A stretch of 64,000 nt of DNA from Trileptium ribeirensis (Eukaryota; Nematoda; Enoplea; Enoplida; Thoracostomopsidae): NCBI GenBank assembly GCA_030248225.1, contig JASANE010030172.1, positions 1 through 64,000 on the forward strand, in the 5' to 3' direction. Below, in pieces: positions 22,504 through 35,000 of the stretch (its first letter is position 1; every line of letters begins with the position of its first letter). Below the pieces are notes generated by a model. That model was not told where the DNA came from, made no database searches, and saw only the letters and a program-made list of their open reading frames with translations. Both the position numbers and the translations under genes were made by a program.

Positions 22504-25500
22504 TTAAAGATGGACGACAACCCCGTCGTCGCCGCTTTCAGGGGGCGGCTGGCGGAGAGGGTCCAACTCGACATCATCTGCTTCGAAGCCTTCTAAATCA
22601 CTGTCCGACTCATATCCGAATAAGCCGCCTTGTTCGAGAATTACGCAGTCGTCGTCTTCCTCGTCATTCACAACATCCGGTTCCCGATCCTCATCGGAGT
22701 CGACTTCCTCGGACACATGGGCCGCAAACTGTTCATTGGCGTTTCTCTGACGTCGCTCCCGGCGTTTGATTTTGCTCAGTCGACCAGCGCTCTTCTCATG
22801 TGCAGATTTTAACAGTTTGTATTCCGTAGAACTGGATCCAGCAAGGTCCGGCAGCGAAATATTGCGACGGCGTAGACGCTGCCAGATACACAGTGCCAAC
22901 TTCACATCGTATTCTTCGAAGCTCGCAGATTCCATGATAATGGACACATACTGATTGATCCGTTCATCGTTTCGCAACCGACAAATTGGAATATCGAGAA
23001 GGCTCAACGCGGAGAACACGGATTCAACACTGGCGGTGCTCAGCGGCAGCTCAAGATAACTTTTAGCAATACGACGCATTGCCAACGACTCACCAAAACA
23101 GTCAATTTTGTTGACCAACAAGAACAACAACAACTGCTGACTTTCCAGCGTTCACCGGTTTGTGGATTGACCCCCGTCAGGTAATCGTGGACGCAGTGTT
23201 TGAACAAACGTACTTGTGCTTTCAGCTCCGACGAAGAGCACAGCGGTTCCGCAGTGTAAGCCACGCCCTTGGATTCAGGAAATTGTGCAACAAACGTCAT
23301 CGGTTGGCAGAAATATTTAGCCAGCTTAGTTTCCTCATCGATATACGTGGTCGACAGCAAACTCGGATCAGCAAATTTAATTGCTTCCATGGAGAACAAC
23401 GAATAGCCCTTCAGCAAATTCTCGAAACTGCCAGAGTCCTTGTGATAATATTGAAACTGCTCCTGAAAGGCATTGACAAGTTTGTCCTTCAACCGATCAG
23501 CCCCAGCGATAATGTCATCAACGTCATCTTCCGGCAAGAAGAAATCAGGGTAGGCATGAGACCGTAGCAGCTGTTTCATATCGGAATAACGTTCGCCGTC
23601 AGCTCTTTGTAGGTCTTCCAACGCTGCTTTGGTAGCTGCACAAAACCGCCGATATTTAGCCAGGTCGTAGCATTGAATCTGCGTAAAATGCAAAAATTTC
23701 GTCATGACGTCAAGAATGTCCAGCTTCATCGCTACGTACAGCAACCGCAAAGGACGCACAATTTCCTTATGCAACGAACGACTTAGATAGCGAGCGCTAT
23801 CGGGATTGTAGTTTGTCTGAGCTTGATCCATTATTCGCTTGATCGTCAAAGCTATTGCACGGTGATGCTTCGATTCGAATTGCAAGGCGTCGAATTCGGT
23901 TTCCCATTTGAACATGGGCCTCTCAGTAAACGAGTGTGCCTTGGACACGGACGAGACATCGCCGCAGTCAACCTGAGCTTGCTTGAAGATTCGATCAACT
24001 TCCGATGACATGGTCAAAAATCGCTGCAGATTAGTTGTGCCTTTGTATAACTTCTGGAGCTCCGGATCATCATGGGCCACGTGTTTCGAAACCAGCTGCG
24101 CACGGTGCGAACCGCACCACGTATCAACTATCCTGGCATTGTATTGCTTGATCCGCTGATTGCAACTCTTGTACTTGGACCGGGCGCCGCCGCCGCCGTC
24201 AGAACCGTATGCCGTACAGTTCTCCAACTCTAAAGCCATCGGCACCCTTTTGAACAGGAACGGACATGTCTGATACACTTTCGTGACGGTATAATTGAAA
24301 AATTCCAAAGCCGAGCGTACTGCATTAAGAATACCAACACCACTCTTGTCATAGCATCGTGCGACTCGCAGCAAACGGACGTATACACCGGATTTTGCAA
24401 CGTATTGTATGCTGATCGCTACCCACTGTCTAACTTTACTCGTTGAGGCCGCATCGACAAGCACGGCGAAAGTAGGCTTTTCGTCGTCCAGAAAACACGA
24501 GGAAGCAATTTCGGCATAGATTCCATAAACGTGCGCCATATACAAGCTTTCGGTGAATTCATCAATAGCGTACTGAGATCCGTAATGCGTTCGCAGCGAC
24601 TTCAGCGGTTCAAACTTCAAACGTTCAATGTAGTACTTTATTTCAGTCGCGAAATTTGCGTACGGCGCAACCTTCTGTTGAATGCACTTAAGCAACGTCC
24701 GAACCAGAATGTCACAGGCTTCATAATTCTGTTCAACACTACTGACTCCAGACGCAGTTCGATGCAGCTGGCTGCCAATGTCGTCTCCTGTCCAATCCCG
24801 CCGCATGCCGGCGGCAGCTTCGAGAAGCTCTGCGTACCAGCGCATGTGATATGTGTGGAATTGTCCAGATTTAACGCACTTGTCACGGAGTTTGCTCGCT
24901 TTAGACGGATCAGAACCAACAACACTGGGAAGCGGGCACTCCGGATTGCTCTCGTTTTTGCCAAACTCATGACGATGCATCGCTCTCGACAGTTGTGAGG
25001 GATTTGTCGCCGGAACATTGATGAACTTAGCGCCACTTTTCGCCATCAGTGGCCCAACTTCGGAACGATCTTTTGTTTTAGCAACGTCTCGACACTGTTT
25101 GCACAAAACTCCAATGACGGTGCCATCGGGAGCTTTAAGTGGCTGAGCCCACGGGTGAATTTTGAATCGAACATCACTAAATCCCAGGTTCTTTTTGACG
25201 GATTTCCCTTTCTCGGGCTTCCACTTCCCTTTCGCTAAAGTATCTGCGGCGATAACATCCAAAGCGAGCACTTCGAACAGAGTTGATGCTGACGATGCGT
25301 CTGTTGAAGTGTCTGAAACAAGAAAAAATGCCAAAAGTATGCCACAGAACTTATGTAATTCTGGTACAAATAGGCATACGTGTTACATACAAAAGACATG
25401 AATAGAACGCACTGCAAATACCTGATTGTTTAAACTTACCACTCCCAGTGGTTATCGCCGGCGTTAAAGCACTTTCACCCATCTGGACTGAATCGGAGCG

Positions 25501-26258
25501 TTCATCATCGGTGTTGACGACTATATTTTCGTAGATTCGAGCGGTTTCACCTGTAATATAAGATGACATGAGACCTCAATTAGACTAAAAAGCACATGGC
25601 TGCTAAGATGAAGAATAACAAGTAAATATTTTACATGGGCCCCGCCCCGAATACTTCGTGGAATCTTCGCTCACTCCATTCATTGCGATCGTAACGATTG
25701 TGATCCTAAATAGTGTCTTACCGTGCAAAATCGGAGACCTTTGTTCATCATCTGGATCATCCAACGTACAACGCGGCGTGCCAACCGAGGCAACATCTTC
25801 TTCTGCAATGTCGACGAATTGAATTTCTTGCATAGGAGCGGCAACTGTAACAAAATGTGTGAACTGTGGTTAATTATTGTGTTTTCATCCCGGTAAACGT
25901 AATTATTATACATTATATTATATCATACATTATACATCATACATTATATTATTATAAGGTACACAGACAGTATACAGTTTATGGGACTTGTGGCAAAATA
26001 CCTTAGCGTGTCGTAACCAGTCCTGAAAAGCTTACGCTTAACATATGTTAGGTGGAGCTTACCATCGGCAGATGGAGCTTCTGGCGCCATAGCACTGTGC
26101 AACGGTGGCATATTAGCTGATGTCGGCATTTGTTCAATTGACGCTGGTCGAGCCACGTCGCCTGTCGGGAGCCTTAATGCAGCATCTGCAGCCTTCGGTC
26201 GTTTTTTAAAAAAGTCCGATAATTTCTTGTTACTACTAGGCTCACTACGCTTAGACAT
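22504..26258 (-). CDS. hAT transposase gene, four exons, one frameshift
   Basis: Exons run 26258-26063, 25844-25722, 25550-25440 and 25312 onward. All three introns have GT...AG ends (GTAAG donors) and the phases join without a break. The product starts MSKRSEPSSNKKLSDFFKKR, typical of hAT N-termini. It has a BED-like zinc finger (CKQC...HRHEF) early in exon 4, a first catalytic Asp in FAVLVDAAST, a second in YGSDGGGG, and a CxxH motif in WCGSHRAQL. The C-terminal dimerisation region LPLSTASVESVFSALSLLD lies in another frame, so a 1-nt indel near 23130-23145, in a TTG repeat, breaks the gene. An acidic tail (DDDCVILEQGGLFGYESDSD) follows, and the stop is at 22504. Total is roughly 1,070 residues. 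It would excise and insert the element; this copy is inactive unless the indel is a sequencing error. Confidence 0.88.
25440..25550 (-). CDS. hAT transposase exon 3
   Basis: Follows TATTACAG and ends GGGAGTG before GTAAGTT. Encodes an acidic, Ser/Thr-rich linker (TDDERSDSVQMGES). Confidence 0.78.
25722..25844 (-). CDS. hAT transposase exon 2
   Basis: Follows a TTACAG acceptor and ends CACG before GTAAGAC. Encodes an acidic linker (QEIQFVDIAEEDVAS). Confidence 0.78.
26063..26258 (-). CDS. hAT transposase exon 1
   Basis: Start ATG at 26258-26256; 65 codons plus one base, ending ...PSAD-G before the GTAAGCTCC donor. Confidence 0.8.
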
Positions 26259-26484
26259 TATAATCGAAATTATTAATTCAATAACTACTACTCTATATAT
26301 ATATGCCCGTAAACTGAAAATAGACGGATATATACAGTACATGTTTCTAGGCAAGGCGCGAAGACCTTGAACCTAAAAACATGTACTGTATATAGTATAA
26401 AAAGGCATGGAAGCCGGACCGAAGGCTGCAGAAACGCATCGGACGGCTCGGAATGCATCTGAAATGCGTAAATAGTAAATTCGG

Positions 26485-26622
26485 GAATTTTTTGTCCCCC
26501 CCCCTTCAAGGGGGGGGGGAAACCTTCGACCCCTATTTTTGGTTCCCCCCCCCCCCTTGGAAGGGGTCGACATCGACCCCGAAGCTTCGACCCCTATTCT
26601 CAGACCCCCAAAATGAAGTCGG
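26485..26622. repeat. hAT right subterminal repeats
   Basis: C- and G-runs with TTCGACCCCTAT boxes at about 26527 and 26587, matching those at the other end. A relic at 51870-51940 has similar TTTGACCCCTAT boxes. Confidence 0.6.
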
Positions 26623-27272
26623 AGCACTATGGTATTTTCCCTATCACCACCAGGAGTGATCTGTTGCGTGGATTGTCCCTTCCCAGAAGCTACTCTCACA
26701 TTTCGTGGATTGTACGAAAAATACGTTTCGTCTGCATTCCGGGCGATTCCGGATTTCTAGTCGATCTAGAACTTGGCAAAGCATATCATAGAAGTGGTAA
26801 ACCACGAACGGATTTTTTTATGGCATTGTAGCGAGCGATATTAAGTTTAGTAGCATTCTTGAACGATAGCTGGTTGTCTTTAAAAATTTTTGCAAACAAT
26901 CCGCTCCCGGTCTCCCATTATTGAATGTATTGAGTGCTCTTTCGTGTTCCGTTGAGTCAACATAACTTTTCGCCAAGTCTATTATATCAATTACGCGTAA
27001 CGGAAAGCCCGCTGCTGCCTTTTCAATAATACATTCTTTTAGCTCAACTTGTTCGTGATCACTCAACACCGGCTTCCGTCCATGGTCGACTGTTGCAACA
27101 AGTCGGCCCTGTTCCTTAGCAAGCCAATGACGGTATATCGTGTATCGCGGAACTTTAAAAATGGCCTCGAGATCGCGAAATGATGTGTTCGGCTTCCGCT
27201 TCTTTTCTGCTAATGCCAGTTCTAACGTGACAGTAGTCCATCGTTGCTTTTTTTGTGATAAGTACGGCCCAT
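26623..27272 (-). pseudogene. pogo/DDE_1 transposase pseudogene, N-terminal half
   Basis: From a Met at 27272 the minus strand reads, with frameshifts, a psq-type helix-turn-helix (SFRDLEAIFKVPRYTIYRHW), then a CENP-B-type helix-turn-helix (LSDHEQVELKECI, GFPLRVIDIIDLA, FNNGRPGADC) and then FKNATKLNIARYNA and ADETYFSY-like sequence leading to the DDE domain. These are diagnostic of pogo/Tigger-group DNA transposases, which bind terminal repeats and cut and paste at TA. At least three frame breaks make it dead. It stops exactly at the hAT insertion (AGCAC, 26623-26627) and resumes at 22082. Confidence 0.85.
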
Positions 27273-27410
27273 AGCTAATAGCGTGTTACTGTATTTATTA
27301 CATTATATATTTACCAAAGCATAGTCTGAAATACCACTCTCTGGCCAGAAGCAACCATTAGTTCATACAACCACTGAAGATAATTTACGGCAAACAATTA
27401 ATGCTGGTAA

Positions 27411-27851
27411 AGATGGGACAGACTAGGGGTAACCGTGGGATGTTTCACCGTTACCCCAAACAAGGCTTCTGACGTGGGGCAACGATGGGACAGCAATTTT
27501 TTGCCAAACCAACAGCGTCACGAAATTGTAGCGCATTGTACACACAAAACATTAAAAAAAGGTAGCAATACATCACATTTGTCAAAAAATATTCTGCTGT
27601 GGGAACAATAATTTCTAAACAACGAACCATTGCTTAACCAAGTTTTTAGTGCCGTATAGTGAATAAAAATCATTGCTTTTGTAACGCTATGCATTGTGGA
27701 AACTAAAACACATAGTTGGCGTTGTTGGAAAGGGTGAACCCAAAGGAAATTGACGATGGCATGAGAGTGTTGTTTCTTTATGTACAACCTATATCTCCGT
27801 GGTTACCCATGGTTACCCCACGTTTTGAAGTGTCTTATCATTATCCCATCT
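27411..27851. mobile_element. Possible MITE with AGATGGGAYA ends
   Basis: AGATGGGACA at 27411-27420 is inverted at 27842-27851 (TATCCCATCT). Inside both ends are GGGGTAACC-type boxes (27428, 27454, 27801, 27815) in opposing orientation. No coding capacity or clear target duplication. Confidence 0.35.
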
Positions 27852-27999
27852 GACTGTACTTGGCATAACATGTGGAACAGTGCGCGCGCAGGCTCATGCT
27901 ACTCGGCCCATTGCGCTACCCCAATCCAAAGATGGTCAAAAGTCTCATCCAACCTTACGGATAAACCAGACCAATCTGATTATATCCATTTTTGGTGCA

Positions 28000-28500
28000 A
28001 AGTTAATATCAATAACATATTTTCCAAATAGCTGCTTGCGTAGTTTGTAAAACTCCCTGCATTCCAAAATAACATATGGTACAGTACCATCTCTGCTGCA
28101 TGACATCACTCACAGGATCTTTGGCTGGATCGTTCGCAATTTTGTTCCTCATGAACCCACTATGTGCTTGTATCCAGAAAAGTGTAACAAAATTTGACTT
28201 GCCAAGCTGCTGCAGCTGGTTTTTGCAACCCTTTACAGATATTATTCGATCCACCCAGTACAGATATTATTCGATCCAAATTACTTTCTAGATCTTTGAT
28301 AACCGCTTGGGTATCAATATAAATATTGATAGTTTTCTTCTTTTACCCCATTCCTCTTAGATAAGAGACACACTTTTCAATCGCTAATATATATGTCTGC
28401 TTGAAAAACCGTGCATTTCTGACAAAGTGTCGATGAACTACATTTGGGCACACCGGCACAGAGAGTGGTCCCATAAAAAGTCGTTATGATCAATGTTGTA
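28000..28500 (-). pseudogene. RNase H relic of a non-LTR retrotransposon
   Basis: With frame breaks the minus strand reads QTYILAIEKCVSYLRG, then INIYIDTQAVIKDLESN, then VTLFWIQAHSGF followed by NKIANDPAKD. This is the order of an RNase H domain (D-S-Q-A block, then W-x-x-x-H-S-G and A-D-x-x-A-K) as found after the reverse transcriptase in RNase H-bearing LINEs. Catalytic residues are partly replaced and several indels are present, so it is a fossil. It lies downstream of the last visible ENTH-gene exon. Confidence 0.7.
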
Positions 28501-28930
28501 GATATCGATGACCCGATTCTGAAGGTGGACTTCATTTTTCGATGCGACCCTACATTGCGAGATATGGGTTGCGAAGTATTTGAAGCCGTATGGCTAGATT
28601 TGGCAAAGAACCCTTAAAAACTTGTTTTTGCCATTTTGACCCGGAAGATGTGGTCGGAGATGTCTGTGTTCAAATAAAGAGCAGGTCCTCGTCACTTTTG
28701 CTATCGAATAAAAAAATTATCGGAATCCGTCCATACCAACACTTGTTATGAATGAAAGAAATAGACAAAAGAAATTTTTAGTATTTTCCCCCTAGCTCCT
28801 AAATGGAAACTTCGCTTGCTCCGTTTCAATTAAAAACAATTTAAATATACGTAAAAGACAAGAATTAACCATTTGAACTAAAAATACTTTACATTTTCAC
28901 CAATTATGGCAATGTACAATGTCTACTTAC

Positions 28931-29009
28931 GCTTGCAGGTGAGGCGCGTCCAGGCGTCGGTGGGCCAGGGCTTTCGTTAGGTGTAAATTCATAAACTTCT
29001 GGTTTCTCC
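28931..29009 (-). CDS. CLINT1: ENTH gene exon 6
   Basis: ATTTAG acceptor and GTAAGT donor. Completes an AGG codon, then encodes 26 residues (EKPEVYEFTPNESPGPPTPG, RASPAS). Pro-rich linker. Confidence 0.82.
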
Positions 29010-32000
29010 CTAAATGCAAAAATGATGGGTATAAGCAGCGACGATTTTTTCGTACTTTTCAGAACTACTATTAATGCCAAACATGGAACGCTGTTTTAAC
29101 TATGAAGTCCGATTTCTTAATTTCTGTAATTTGTGTTACATAATTTTAGCAAATTTTCAAGCATTGTCATTGCTATAGCGATTTCGGATTCTCAACATTT
29201 CATAGCATCAGATGAGAGAATTGTTGATCTCACAGTGAACCAGAGCAACATTCACAGAATCCGTACACGAACATTGCATTCCAATCTTTTATGGCAATTG
29301 ACCAAGTTTCTTGCGAAATCAACGATATAAGGTCTAAATCCACCTGGCCTTGCTATGCTAAATACTTTCGCTGAACAGTGATTTTTAATTGTTTACCTTG
29401 TAAAACCACAAGAAGGTGTTGCAACCAGATACATAGTGACTAACAGGTATTGACAATTCAGTACAAAGACGGGCATAACAAGTTCAACGACACGTCCGCT
29501 GTTTGAAATTCAGCTAATTATACATGCTGGGCGCTTTTTAGTATATGTACTCTGAATTTTCTCCGACAGAATCTTGAGCATTTTTTCCAAAAACGATAAT
29601 AATTGGCCATATGGTGAACTAATTTAAAAACTGTGTGGGTTAAATTAAAGGTGTCCTATATGTGGGGAAAGAGGAATTTTTGACGCCAATTGTTCAATTT
29701 AGGGAGAATTTTCAAGTTGGTGCTATTTATAATCGCATCCATCGCGTAGTCAGCGCCCAATGTATCAAAATCCTAAGCGTGATTGACCGCATCGCCGCTG
29801 TAGCTCATGATTTCAAACTAAAAACACACCTTTAATCCTGCATAAATTTGGTTATAACCCGCTTCCTGTTCGAAATAACGATACTTGCAATTAGTTACGC
29901 TGTTAATTTTAACATTTTTGCAGTTAACAGCGATAGGTAATAAAGCTAAAAACGTATATGTTATTTAATTATATAAAATCCTGGTATGCTACTAAGTTCA
30001 TACATTAGTTATTCAATTAATTTCTCAAAAGACAGTATTAAAAATATTAGGCATGAGAGTGTCGTCATGTTCACAAAACAATTTTGAGCTAGTTTGTAGA
30101 TAATGGTTCTACGTGATCACGGTATAACAGACCTTTCGTAAGCCTCCGGCGCTACGTCATAATCCTGCTCGTAATCGTTATAATCTTCGCTCGAATTACG
30201 ACCCCCGTATCCGTCGCTAAAACCATAACTGCTCGAGCCGCCGTGGGACGAAAAATCATCGATACTGCTCATACCACCACCCGGTCGACTGCCAAAACTT
30301 CTATTATCGTCACCTGTAATACATAATAAAAGTGAACGATAAAACGATTAACAACAATCATGCTTCACAGCGCAAACAGAGACCCTTAAATATTAATATT
30401 TTGGAGATGAATTTGTGGCAGATAGCAATTGTGCTGCAAAAACATTACGAATTGTGAACGCGTGGAATTACGCAACGTACTATCAAGGAAATCAGCTACA
30501 CTGATATTCGGGCAATGCGGTTTCACATATTTATCAGGGTGTCTACGAAATCCCGAAAATCTTTTCCAGCTTCGCGGGCCCCAAATTTCTGGTTTTTATA
30601 TAGTATATTTTTGTTCATCGCGTCGAACATACGTAGAAGGCACTGTTTCAACTAAGGTACTTGGTTCAGGACTAGTAGGCCGCTGAGACTTGTTTAAGAT
30701 GTCTGGTAGGATAGTAGCAGTGGGTGACGAAAGAGAAAAGTTTTGTGGCTACCCGCAGACTCAAAATTTTTGCGCGCGCAAACCTCTGGAATAAAATCTA
30801 CATTCCGCCGATCAATTGACCAAATAACGTTCAGCGCCCAATGTTAGGCTAAATAACAAAATTGAATGGTTGGTAGGGTCACCTTATGTTTACACGCGCA
30901 TAATAAAAATATTAAGAAATAAATGCAGATCAAAACGTTTTCTAACCGTGAAAAAAATGCAAGAGAACGCAAACCAAAAGGTGTCGAAGAAAGTGCAGCG
31001 AGCCGGCAGACGCTGTAAAATACGGCTAAACCAATGCAAGTGATACAACTTAGCCCACACGGCGCTGTAAAGAGCCATGAAAAATGTATATAATCATTTT
31101 ATTCAACAATAAATTCATCAATGTTCAAATGGCACTTCAATCAAATTTCCGCTTTTTCCCGGTTGAAATGCGATTCCCGGTTTCTCCCGGTAGTAGACAC
31201 TTTTATTTATATACGCACAGATTTTATAGGGGAATGTGTAAATCTTTAACGGTTGATAGTATTTCTGCACGTCGCAAAGACACTTTTCACGTATTTGAAT
31301 GCTAAAATACAACAGCTTTATCAACTATGTTTGAATGTGGTTAAAAGCTTAAATACTGATTACACAGATTTGCCTGAAAAATACCACCCTGCTGCTAAAG
31401 ATTTTACAATAATATATTAGACGCAAAAAGCGACTTCCTCAAAAAACTGCACGTCCAACAACCTCCCAACCAATTTTTTCTAACAATATGAATATTCATA
31501 TGTAATACGATAAGCGAGGTCTGGTGGCTATAAAGCCATGAAAAACATCCTTTTAAACAAAAACGTCACAACAGTTTATCGGTCATAACAATGGTTTTCC
31601 CTTATCGCTAGCTTTAACCCACTGATTAAGTAAATTATAAGGTATTCTAACAATTAAGTGCGAAGCGAGAGATGTTCGATTGTATGCTTTTACTTTACAA
31701 TAGAATCCAAAGCGCTTCACGTGAAAAATATTGTGTTTAGCCTGTGTGGAAACACACACAAAACTCTAGAAAATTGTATTGGAGTCTAAAAACATAGATT
31801 AAAAATAACTATATCACACAGAAGCCATGTATGGTCATCCACAAGACACGATGACAGTTTCAAAATTGGTATACCAGTAACAGATGGTATGACTATCGCT
31901 TTATCGTTTTCAACAAAAACCCCGAATGCACAACCACGAAATCGTGTATTGTTCATGAGTGAGTGCCATGTAATACAGTATATAATCATTCCAAAATGGT

Positions 32001-35000
32001 TATATATACCATTCGCAGATATTCACTGATTGACACCTCGATAATTTTTATGACAAATTCAAATATTTACAGCATAGACTGTAAATCACAAAAACGTACG
32101 GTTGTTCCAAGGCTACAACGACGGTTCCAAAATTGGTATTTCAGACTCAAAGACGCCTGAATTAATTCTTTCGCTATTTTCAGAAACATCAAAAACCGTT
32201 ATAATCAGAAATTTAAAAAATCTAAAGTATTGCACTGAAAATTATGATGTCCGGCAAAACACATGAGGATGCGCCATCAAATGATGAGGTTTCGCTACAG
32301 GCAGGAAATGGGTCTTAAACGTCATGTCCGACCGGCGACTCTATTGTCCACCTTACCCCTCGTAAGTTTGACCTCTTAAAGTTCTGTTTTTGACCCCGAG
32401 AAATTCTTATGTACAACCAACGTAATGTCAAATTTTGACATTTTTTCATCTTAGTCATGGAATATACTAATACTGATGCAGACATGACGTATGTAAAACT
32501 AGATATAAACATAATACACATATATACATTATTAATAAATAATTATACATATATATACGTGAAACGTGTGCTCTTCCCCCACATATTGCCCTTCTCACTC
32601 TCACCGTAACGTTCGACATCAGCCCAAGAGCCCCCATTGCCAGAGGCATGCCGGAACCCATCGTTCCAAAATAAGGATACCAGCTGCGGATACGTTTGAT
32701 GAATCATAGGTGTCATTGCAACAACGTAGCAAACTTTATAATAACAATATAACGACTACCGACTTTATCTAATGTGCAAAAGAGCATTTTTTGCGTTCTT
32801 TTCTCTTTGTCAATGTGTCTGACAAGAAGTGTTATTAGATCTTGTTTCCAGCACGGATGCTTCATTATCTGGTATGAAGTCTAAAATGTTGATGTACCAC
32901 TATGTTATTTTTCTTTATATCGCAATATTGGATTTAAAAGGAATCTACCATGCCATGAATGATACCTATATTTCTTCGACTGATAACAATTATCGGCTAT
33001 CATGACGAAAAATACTCATGGGTATATTTTCATTTTGTGGTACATTCATGCACTACTCGTCGGACTTATCAGTAGGCGTGCAAATAAATGTCCTGTCCGC
33101 TTCGTTTAACAATGCAATACGTAAAACAGAAAAACTGTCAATTCTGATTTAGCGATACGTATGTAGTTCTTTGAGTGAGTATGCGCAAATTCGACTTCGC
33201 GAAAATTGACCCTATAACTAACGATACTAACTTTGTCGACAACTGCTGCAAAAATATGAACAATATACCAAACTTGACAAGCCTGCGATAAATTATTAAA
33301 ACTGGCGATTATACGCAGTAACTAAATCCAGCCACAAAAAATGCGATATTTTTACTGTCACCTCAAATATTTCCCAACGAAAACTCTTGACTTACGATAT
33401 CCGCCACCATACCCGCTGCGACCGTAGAATTCATTGCCTGCAATGCCCAGATATTTGTCTTTATTCTTTTTCGCTTGTTTGCGTTCGCTACGAAGCCGCT
33501 GGTCGTCCCGTAAAAATTCAATCGTTTCTTTCGTTCGGTGACGAACTAAATTCACAGAATCAACAAAATCAATAAAATAAAGACAAAATATAATGGCCAA
33601 AACAAGACCTGAATAAGCTATGCACAGAAATATGTTTGTTATAGTGATGATAAGAATTTGCAATCAAGAAATGGCAAATATAAAGATTTTCAATTATCAA
33701 CTTGATGGAGACTACTGAGGTAGAGCGGGTCGAAAAAGTGAGGTGGGCCATATGTGTCACCACATCAAATGTCTCATAATAATACTAACCAGAGTGCTGC
33801 CAAATGCCCAAACTAAGTTATCTTACTGTGACTACAAACCACCTAAATTTCCCATCAGAAATAAATTAAGTCTTGACTTGTCAAAAATATTGCCAAATGT
33901 ACAACCACACTGTTTGTATTTTAATAACAGATACTTTGATTCCTAAACTTATCATGATTATTGCAACTTATCGAGGTCATTGACTACTGCTTCTGCATGA
34001 ATAAGGGTATACCACCCCATTCTGCTCCCTTGTCTGCCCTAATAGTTTAAGCTTAGGCGTCTCGCAAAAAATTGTCAGAATAGAATGAATTCTCTTCTTG
34101 TAAATATTTCGCGAACTGCCATTTTTAAGGTGCACCAAAACTTACTGTTAATGCCTTGGTCCTTTCCATTTTCATCGACAAACTGATATGTTTCCAGTGA
34201 GCGTATATCAAACACATGTTCTCGGGCAGCCGTTACCACACGTTCGGAACCGTTCTTTATGAGATAGTTGAGCAACACCAGTGACTAAAACGCAGAAGTA
34301 TACTAGTATTTCATAAACGATGGTGAAACGGAGCGAGCGTGGTTTCATTTTTAAGTTATCATTTTGTATAATCACTTGTAAAAGGGTGTGTTTGATGTAT
34401 ATATATATATACCACACTAAACCCTGTTGAACACTCAACCCATTGAAAATCCTAAAACCTCGTGGACCTTAAACCCACAGAAAACAACGGTCAACGCATA
34501 AAGTATTTATGCTGGTCTCTAGATAACCAAGCCATCGTATTTAGCCTACGGGAAAACCTATATGGATAATTCTTGATGACCTGAAGATAAACTATATTCT
34601 GAAGATAGGGTTCATTAACCGTACACCTATTGAAAACCTATGAAATACGCATATAGTACTCTAGATAACCAAGTCATTGTATTATGCCGAAAAACCTATA
34701 TATAGACTATTTTTGATACAGTGTGCCAAACTACTTGAAAACCGACTACATTCTAGAAATCGGGTTCACTGACATTAAACAAAACGAAAACGTCGGGAAA
34801 GGTATGAAATAATAGTGCTGTACTACAGATAACTAAGCTACCGTATTAAAACCTAATACATAGCAGTATCGCTATCGGTTAGAGATAATGCCCTAAAACT
34901 TCCGCTTTCACCACCTTCGCCAAACAATGCAAGCCCTGTTGGCATATATCCCCGTCTTTCTACAAAGGCGATTTTAAAATTAATTAAGCAACGCGGCTCA

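Larger units (their letters stand above)
22083..26622 (-). mobile_element. hAT-superfamily DNA transposon, near complete
   Basis: A 4.54-kb element inserted in the pogo pseudogene, with AGCAC on both sides (22078-22082 and 26623-26627) as a 5-bp target duplication. Its ends are imperfect inverted repeats: CCGGCTTTATTTTA at the left and CCGACTTCATTTTG as the reverse complement of the right end, 11 of 14 identical. Inside both ends lie G- or C-runs and repeated TCGACCCCT boxes. It carries a single four-exon transposase gene on the minus strand. Most hAT elements make 8-bp duplications; subfamilies with 5-bp duplications exist. Confidence 0.88.

Noticed and set aside
32467..32661. Gly/Met-rich frame as a CLINT1 C-terminal exon
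   Set aside because: It lies between exons 4 and 5, in the wrong order for a C-terminus, and the phase-compatible reading hits a stop.
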